Positions 6,215-10,531 of a stretch of DNA of 10,531 nucleotides are shown here, piece after piece. The notes under the pieces are model-generated. The model had not been told where the DNA came from. It searched no databases and saw only the letters and a program-made list of their open reading frames with translations. A program made the translations under genes and the position numbers. Numbering within the stretch: position 1 is the stretch's first letter; every line of letters begins with the position of its first letter. Source of the DNA: Candidatus Bathyarchaeota archaeon (GTDB taxonomy: Archaea; Thermoproteota; Bathyarchaeia; TCS64); contig WJJC01000090.1 in assembly GCA_014729945.1 (NCBI GenBank), positions 1-10,531 of the forward strand. The letters run 5' to 3'.

Positions 6215-7893
6215 GTAAAGACATTAGAATAGGTGTTTTCGTATGTCACTGTGGAATTAACATAGGTGGATACGTAGATGTTCCTGATGTTGTAGAGTAT
6301 TCTGAGAATTTGAATGATGTAGTATACGCTGAACCCAATCTCTATACCTGTTCGTCCGATGGTTTACAGAAGATACAAGAAGCTATCAAGAAACATGATC
6401 TAAACCGAGTCGTAGTAGCTTCATGCACTCCAAGGACACATGAACCATTATTCCAGTCAGCGTGCGAGGAAGCAGGATTAAACAAGTACTTGTTTGAGAT
6501 GGCGAACATAAGAGACCAGTGTAGCTGGGTTCACATGCACGAACCAGAAAAAGCCACCGAGAAGGCCAAGGACTTAGTAAGAATGGCAGTCGCCAAGGCA
6601 AGGCTACTAACACCGGAGGAGGAGCCAGAGATCGAGATACAACCAGTTGGACTAATTATAGGAGGAGGCGTATCCGGTATAACTGCATCATTGTCTTTGG
6701 AGGATCAAGGATTCAATGTTCACCTCGTTGAGAAGACAGATAAACTTGGTGGTATATTGAATGACTTAGATTCTCTTTTCCCATCTAACAAGAAAGCTAA
6801 TGATGTCATTAACCCCTTAATAGATCGGATAGCAGATAGTAAGAATATTAACGTCTATTTGAAGTCAGAGATAGAAAAAATAAAGGGATTCATTGGAAAC
6901 TTTGATGTCGATATTAGGGGAAGAGGTCAATCGATCCCAATTAACGTGGGAACAATTATACTGGCAACAGGCGCAGAGTATCTTGAGCCAGTTGGTTTAT
7001 ACGGATACGATGAAATAGAGCGAGTTGTAACACAGAAAGAACTTGAAGATAAGATACGGAAAAAACAACTTGATGATGTTAAGAAAATTGTTATGATCCA
7101 GTGCGTGGGTGCAAGAAACGAGGAAAGACCATATTGTTCAAGAATTTGCTGTAGCGAGGCGATGAAGAACGCAAAATTACTAGCTGACGAAGACCCATAT
7201 CGGGATATCTACATACTTTATAGGGATCTCCAAACTTATGGTTTAGAATATACAGAGATGGAGTGGAACGCCAAACAGAGTGGAGTAAAGCTCCTGAAAT
7301 ATGAAAAGGATCGTCCCCCGGTCGTGGAGAATATCCCTAATGGTCAAAAAGTATCATTATTTTCACCCCTTCTGGGCACGGAGTTAACAATAGAATCCGA
7401 TATGGTAGTTCTCAGCGTACCCCTGATCCCTAACCCTGATAACAAGAAATTATCCCAGTTACTTAAGGTTCCAATAAACTCAGATGGGTTCTTTATGGAG
7501 GCACACGTAAAACTACGTCCAGTGGATTTTGCTACAGATGGAGTATATGTATGTGGTACAGCTCACAGCCCAAAGGAAGTAGCTGAGAGTATCTCACAGG
7601 CAAAGGGGGCTGCCTCAAGAGCTGGAATACCTATGGCGAAGAGAACCTTAAAGACAGCAGCATATTCCAGTGTTGTGGATGAGACGAAATGCAGTGGGTG
7701 CGGAACCTGTATAGAAGTATGTCCCTATAATGCAATTTCAAAGAACGAGAAAGGTTTAGCAAAGGTAACAGCCGCTGTTTGTAAAGGCTGTGGTGTATGT
7801 GGAGCAAGCTGTCCTGAGAAGGCAATAACAATGAGACATTTCACCAATGAGGAAATAGATGCACAGGGATTAGCAGCCCTTAGGGAGGCCTAA
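6211..7893 (+). CDS. hdrA: HdrA-like flavoprotein without inserted ferredoxin (HdrA2, split form)
   Basis: A 560-aa HdrA paralogue complementary to HdrA1. Residues 1-130 are the N-terminal Fe-S domain of HdrA: VCHCGINIGG (11-20), YTC (47), ASCTPRTHEP (70-79) and DQC (104). The FAD domain starts at GGGVSG (151-156). Where HdrA1 has DKTFPTMDCSIC, this protein reads DLDSLFPSNKK: the Cys pair is gone, and so is the whole inserted ferredoxin. QCVGAR (297-302), YCSRICC (308-314) and CGTAHSP (448-454) are kept. A C-terminal two-cluster ferredoxin follows: C494-C497-C500-C504 and C524-C527-C530-C534, ending in the HdrA-type tail MRHFTNEEIDAQ. The N-terminal cluster and the C-terminal ferredoxin make it the probable contact point for MvhD, which is encoded next. 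Whether its FAD is bound and active is uncertain. Confidence 0.93.
   Translation: MSKDIRIGVFVCHCGINIGGYVDVPDVVEYSENLNDVVYAEPNLYTCSSDGLQKIQEAIKKHDLNRVVVASCTPRTHEPLFQSACEEAGLNKYLFEMANIRDQCSWVHMHEPEKATEKAKDLVRMAVAKARLLTPEEEPEIEIQPVGLIIGGGVSGITASLSLEDQGFNVHLVEKTDKLGGILNDLDSLFPSNKKANDVINPLIDRIADSKNINVYLKSEIEKIKGFIGNFDVDIRGRGQSIPINVGTIILATGAEYLEPVGLYGYDEIERVVTQKELEDKIRKKQLDDVKKIVMIQCVGARNEERPYCSRICCSEAMKNAKLLADEDPYRDIYILYRDLQTYGLEYTEMEWNAKQSGVKLLKYEKDRPPVVENIPNGQKVSLFSPLLGTELTIESDMVVLSVPLIPNPDNKKLSQLLKVPINSDGFFMEAHVKLRPVDFATDGVYVCGTAHSPKEVAESISQAKGAASRAGIPMAKRTLKTAAYSSVVDETKCSGCGTCIEVCPYNAISKNEKGLAKVTAAVCKGCGVCGASCPEKAITMRHFTNEEIDAQGLAALREA
6397..6600 (+). repeat. Near-identical DNA patch shared with hdrA3 (copy 1)
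   Basis: This part of hdrA2 aligns without gaps to 10174-10377 in hdrA3 (offset 3777). It contains a 49-nt exact match (6485-6533 with 10262-10310), and 6481-6600 differs at only 9 of 120 bases. One divergent segment (about 6451-6480) interrupts the patch. Outside it the two genes differ at most third codon positions. Confidence 0.85.
7883..7888 (+). promoter_or_regulatory. Shine-Dalgarno site that fixes the TTG start of mvhD
   Basis: GGGAGG lies 8 bases before the TTG at 7897, overlapping the last codons of hdrA2. The residues translated from this TTG (MTNFEPKIVGYLCNWCSYAG) match the usual MvhD N-terminus, and no ATG lies nearby in frame, so TTG is the likely start. Confidence 0.7.
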
Positions 7894-7896
7894 AAA

Positions 7897-8664
7897 TTGA
7901 CGAACTTTGAACCTAAAATAGTCGGATATCTATGTAACTGGTGTAGCTACGCTGGAGCCGATCTATCTGGGGTTAGCAGGATTCAATATCCTCCCAATAT
8001 TAGAATAATAAGAGTCATGTGCAGTGGAAGAGTGGAGCCATCAATGCCCTTAAATCTACTTATCAATGGCGCTGATGGTGTGATGGTAACAGGGTGTCAC
8101 ATAGGCGACTGTCATTATATAACGGGTAATCTCCACGCCAAGAGAAAATTTACTCTACTCCGGAAACTGGTGGAAAAGACAGGTATGAGTCCAGAGAGAG
8201 TAATGCTTGAATGGGTATCAGCCAGCGAGGGGCAGAAATTCGCAAATCTAGTCAAAGACTTCACAGAAAAGATAAAGAATCTTGGACCTAATCCCGTTGA
8301 AGATAACCCCGAGTTATTACTTAATCTGAAAGCAGCAAAATTGGTCTCTGATGAGACAAGACTACGTAGTTTTGTTGGAAAAGAAGAAAAATTGGTTACT
8401 GAGGGGAACGTCTACGGTGAGGTTTACACTGAGGAAGAGTTTGATAATATAATGGAAGATGCATTAGAAGACGAATATATTCGAAACAAAATAAGAATAA
8501 TCTTAAACCAGAAACCTCAATCCGTTAAAGAAATCGCTGAAAAAATACGAGTTGATACAAAGGATATCCTAGAACATATTGTAGTGATGCGTCAAAGAGG
8601 CTGGATAGATTTGGATGAAATAACCGGTCAGACTCCCGTTTACCGTATAATGGAGGTTGCTTAA
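7897..8664 (+). CDS. mvhD: MvhD/FlpD-type electron-transfer protein with C-terminal winged-helix extension
   Basis: MvhD carries a [2Fe-2S] cluster and passes electrons from a hydrogenase or formate dehydrogenase to HdrA. The N-terminal ~130 residues of this 255-aa protein are the MvhD domain with all expected cysteines: C13 and C16 (CNWC), C42 (MCSGR), C67 and C72 (GCHIGDCHY). Typical MvhD is about 140 aa. The extra ~120 residues comprise a charged, mostly helical linker (130-190) and a predicted winged-helix domain (about 200-252; SVKEIAEKIRVDTKDILEHI, then MRQRGWIDL and a wing ending VYRI). The start is TTG, supported by the GGGAGG site. It lies 3 bp after hdrA2 and directly abuts hdrA3, so it could serve either HdrA form. 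No hydrogenase or formate dehydrogenase catalytic subunit is visible to identify its electron donor. Confidence 0.9.
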   Translation: MTNFEPKIVGYLCNWCSYAGADLSGVSRIQYPPNIRIIRVMCSGRVEPSMPLNLLINGADGVMVTGCHIGDCHYITGNLHAKRKFTLLRKLVEKTGMSPERVMLEWVSASEGQKFANLVKDFTEKIKNLGPNPVEDNPELLLNLKAAKLVSDETRLRSFVGKEEKLVTEGNVYGEVYTEEEFDNIMEDALEDEYIRNKIRIILNQKPQSVKEIAEKIRVDTKDILEHIVVMRQRGWIDLDEITGQTPVYRIMEVA

Positions 8665-10531
8665 ATGGAAAAGAACGGGGCCGTCCTAATAGTAGGAGGA
8701 GGAATAGCTGGTATACAGGCAAGCCTAGACTTAGCTGACTCTGGTTTCAAGGTATACTTGATGGATAAAGAACCCACTATCGGAGGCATCATGACCCAAT
8801 TGGACAAGACTTTCCCCACCAATGACTGTGCTATGTGTATTTTAGCCCCAAAACTTGTGGGAGCAGGCAGGCATCATAACATTGAGCTACTCACATACAG
8901 CGATCTCGTGGATCTAAGAGGTAAGGAAGGAAACTTCACAGCGGTAATTACAAGAAAAGCTAGAAGAGTTGACCCAGAAAAATGTACAGGGTGTGGTGAC
9001 TGCGCGAAAAAATGCCCTGTAGAAGCAATTGATGAATACAATGAAGGATTTGGCGCGCGTAGTAGTAGCTATATAAAGTATCCTCAAGCCGTTCCATTAG
9101 TAGCGACAATAGATAAGACCAAATGTATTGGATGCGGTATCTGCGCAGAGGTATGCAAAGCAGACGCAATTATTTATGAAGAGGAGACAGTTGAGAAAGA
9201 AATAGATGTAGGATCAGTTATTCTCTCACCTGGTTTCAAAGCTTTTGATCCCTCGAAATTAACTGAATATGGTTATGGAAGGTATCCAAACGTCGTATCT
9301 AGTATGGAGTTTGAACGAATACTTAGCGCGACAGGTCCGTACAGAGGAGTAGTAATGAGACCAAGCGACGGAGACCTGCCCAAGAAGGTAGCTTTCCTCC
9401 AGTGCATCGGTTCAAGAGATGAACGAATAGGAAACCCCTATTGCAGTGGAGTCTGCTGCATGTATGCAATAAAGGAGGCTGTTATCGCTCAGGAGCACAA
9501 CGAAGGTCTTGAGGCATCCATATTCTTCATGGATATGCGTGCCTTTGGTAAAGAATTCGATGATTACTATACACGAGCAGAGGAAGAGCATGGTATAAGA
9601 TTTATCCGTTCAAGAATAGCCTCAACAACCCAGAACCCGGATACCCGAGGTGTAATACTAAGCTATGAGAAAGAAGGTGAGATAGTCGAAGATGAGTTCG
9701 ACATGGTTGTTCTTAGCGTCGGGTTGAGTCCTCCGGAAGACGCTCAGAAACTCGCTGAATCCATAGGTATCAAATTAAACAAGTATGGGTTTGCTGAAAC
9801 AAGTATATTTGAGCCACTGGAGACCAGCAGACCAGGAGTATATGTCTGCGGAGCGTTCCAGGGACCAAAAGATATACCTGACAGCGTAGCACAGGCAAGC
9901 GGAGCAGCCGCTAAGGCATCAAAGAGCATTGCTTCAGCTAGGGGTACAATGGTATCTAAACTTGAGTACCCAGACGAGAAGGATGTAAGCTCAGCTGAGC
10001 CACGAATAGGAGTATTCGTCTGTCACTGTGGGATCAACATAGGTGGCGTGGTTGGCATAAGCAGTGTTGTAGAGTATGCTCGTCAATTACCAAACGTTGT
10101 ATTTGCTGAGGAAAATCTATACACCTGCAGTCAGGATACTCAGGAGAATATCAAAGAGAAGATTATCGAAAACGATCTAAACAGAGTCATAGTAGCTTCA
10201 TGCACTCCAAGGACACATGAACCACTATTCAGAGCTACCCTTAGGGAAGCAGGTTTAAACGAGTACTTGTTTGAGATGGCGAACATAAGAGACCAGTGTA
10301 GCTGGGTTCATATGCATGAACACGAGAAAGCCACCGAGAAGGCCAAGGACTTAGTAAGAATGGCTGTAGCCAAAGCAAGGCTCTTGGAGTCCTTGAAGAA
10401 GCATATCATTGAGACAACTCCTATAGGCCTTGTTATCGGTGGGGGATTGACAGGTATGACCGCTGCACTAGATATAGCTGATCAAGGCTATGATGTGCAT
10501 TTGATTGAACGGACAGACAAACTTGGTGGTA
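8665..10531 (+). CDS. hdrA: Fused double HdrA flavoprotein (HdrA3), 3'-truncated by the window edge
   Basis: The open frame begins with ATG directly after the mvhD stop, with GGAGG at 8652-8656, and runs off the window after 622 residues. Residues 1-~425 correspond to HdrA1: GGGIAG (11-16), DKTFPTNDCAMC (47-58), a ferredoxin insert with C107-C110-C113-C117 and C154-C157-C160-C164, QCIGSR (246-251), YCSGVCC (259-265) and CGAFQGPKDIP (395-405). After a ~20-residue linker, residues ~447-575 are the HdrA N-terminal Fe-S domain (VCHCGINIGG at 452-461, YTC 488, ASCTPRTHEP 511-520, DQC 545) and a second FAD domain begins at GGGLTG (592-597), as in HdrA2. The order is thus HdrA1-like plus HdrA2-like in one chain; the full protein should approach 1000 aa and may end with a ferredoxin. 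The second ferredoxin motif is CIGCGICAEVCK, unlike the wide-spaced motif of HdrA1. Confidence 0.92.
   Translation, partial: MEKNGAVLIVGGGIAGIQASLDLADSGFKVYLMDKEPTIGGIMTQLDKTFPTNDCAMCILAPKLVGAGRHHNIELLTYSDLVDLRGKEGNFTAVITRKARRVDPEKCTGCGDCAKKCPVEAIDEYNEGFGARSSSYIKYPQAVPLVATIDKTKCIGCGICAEVCKADAIIYEEETVEKEIDVGSVILSPGFKAFDPSKLTEYGYGRYPNVVSSMEFERILSATGPYRGVVMRPSDGDLPKKVAFLQCIGSRDERIGNPYCSGVCCMYAIKEAVIAQEHNEGLEASIFFMDMRAFGKEFDDYYTRAEEEHGIRFIRSRIASTTQNPDTRGVILSYEKEGEIVEDEFDMVVLSVGLSPPEDAQKLAESIGIKLNKYGFAETSIFEPLETSRPGVYVCGAFQGPKDIPDSVAQASGAAAKASKSIASARGTMVSKLEYPDEKDVSSAEPRIGVFVCHCGINIGGVVGISSVVEYARQLPNVVFAEENLYTCSQDTQENIKEKIIENDLNRVIVASCTPRTHEPLFRATLREAGLNEYLFEMANIRDQCSWVHMHEHEKATEKAKDLVRMAVAKARLLESLKKHIIETTPIGLVIGGGLTGMTAALDIADQGYDVHLIERTDKLGG
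10174..10377 (+). repeat. Near-identical DNA patch shared with hdrA2 (copy 2)
   Basis: This is the hdrA3 counterpart of 6397-6600. It covers the ASCTPRTHEP cluster motif and the conserved helices that follow. Synonymous positions are largely identical, in contrast to the flanking FAD-domain codons from about 10395 onward, where nearly every codon differs from hdrA2. Confidence 0.85.

Noticed and set aside
4910..7893. hdrA1 and hdrA2 as one gene broken by a frameshift or sequencing error
   Set aside because: They are in different frames, but hdrA2 has its own strong Shine-Dalgarno site (AGGAGGT), a clean ATGA overlap and a complete N-terminal domain, so two genuine genes are more likely.
4910..10531. 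Selenocysteine (in-frame UGA) in HdrA or MvhD, as in some methanogens
   Set aside because: All expected positions encode cysteine, and no in-frame TGA interrupts these genes.

Overview
The window looks archaeal. Likely promoters are TATA-like, with the first hdr gene apparently leaderless. Several later genes have purine-rich Shine-Dalgarno sites, GTG and TTG starts are used, and the main locus encodes heterodisulfide reductase (Hdr) and MvhD proteins. The lineage cannot be fixed from the sequence. No methyl-CoM reductase, hydrogenase large subunit or formate dehydrogenase gene lies in the window, so a methanogen is not demonstrated; an uncultivated, possibly anaerobic, non-methanogenic archaeon is equally plausible.

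Layout: (1) 2-949, the 5'-truncated ATPase of a tungstate/molybdate-type ABC importer. (2) 1089-1370 (+) and 1348-1839 (-), two small AT-rich genes that converge and overlap by 23 bp: a stand-alone winged-helix-like protein and a membrane-anchored, acidic, helix-hairpin-helix protein. (3) 1840-2100, an intergenic region with a TATA-like box for each flanking gene and three short inverted repeats upstream of the hdr operon. (4) 2101 to the end, one tightly packed + strand operon: hdrC1, hdrB1, hdrC2, hdrB2, hdrA1, hdrA2, mvhD, hdrA3 (runs off the edge). After hdrC2 the genes overlap or nearly abut; the only gap is 55 bp between hdrB1 and hdrC2.

How the genes probably work together: MvhD passes electrons from an unseen donor (hydrogenase or formate dehydrogenase) to HdrA. 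The HdrA flavin bifurcates them between ferredoxin and, through HdrC, the noncubane Fe-S centres of HdrB, where a disulfide is reduced. The notable point is architecture. HdrA1 (434 aa) has the FAD domain with an inserted ferredoxin but lacks the N-terminal Fe-S domain and the C-terminal ferredoxin. HdrA2 (560 aa) has those two parts but lacks the inserted ferredoxin. HdrA3 joins an HdrA1-like half to an HdrA2-like half in one chain. With two different HdrC-HdrB pairs, this suggests an asymmetric Hdr complex instead of the symmetric homodimer known from methanogens. A near-identical DNA patch shared by hdrA2 and hdrA3 points to gene conversion between the split and fused forms.
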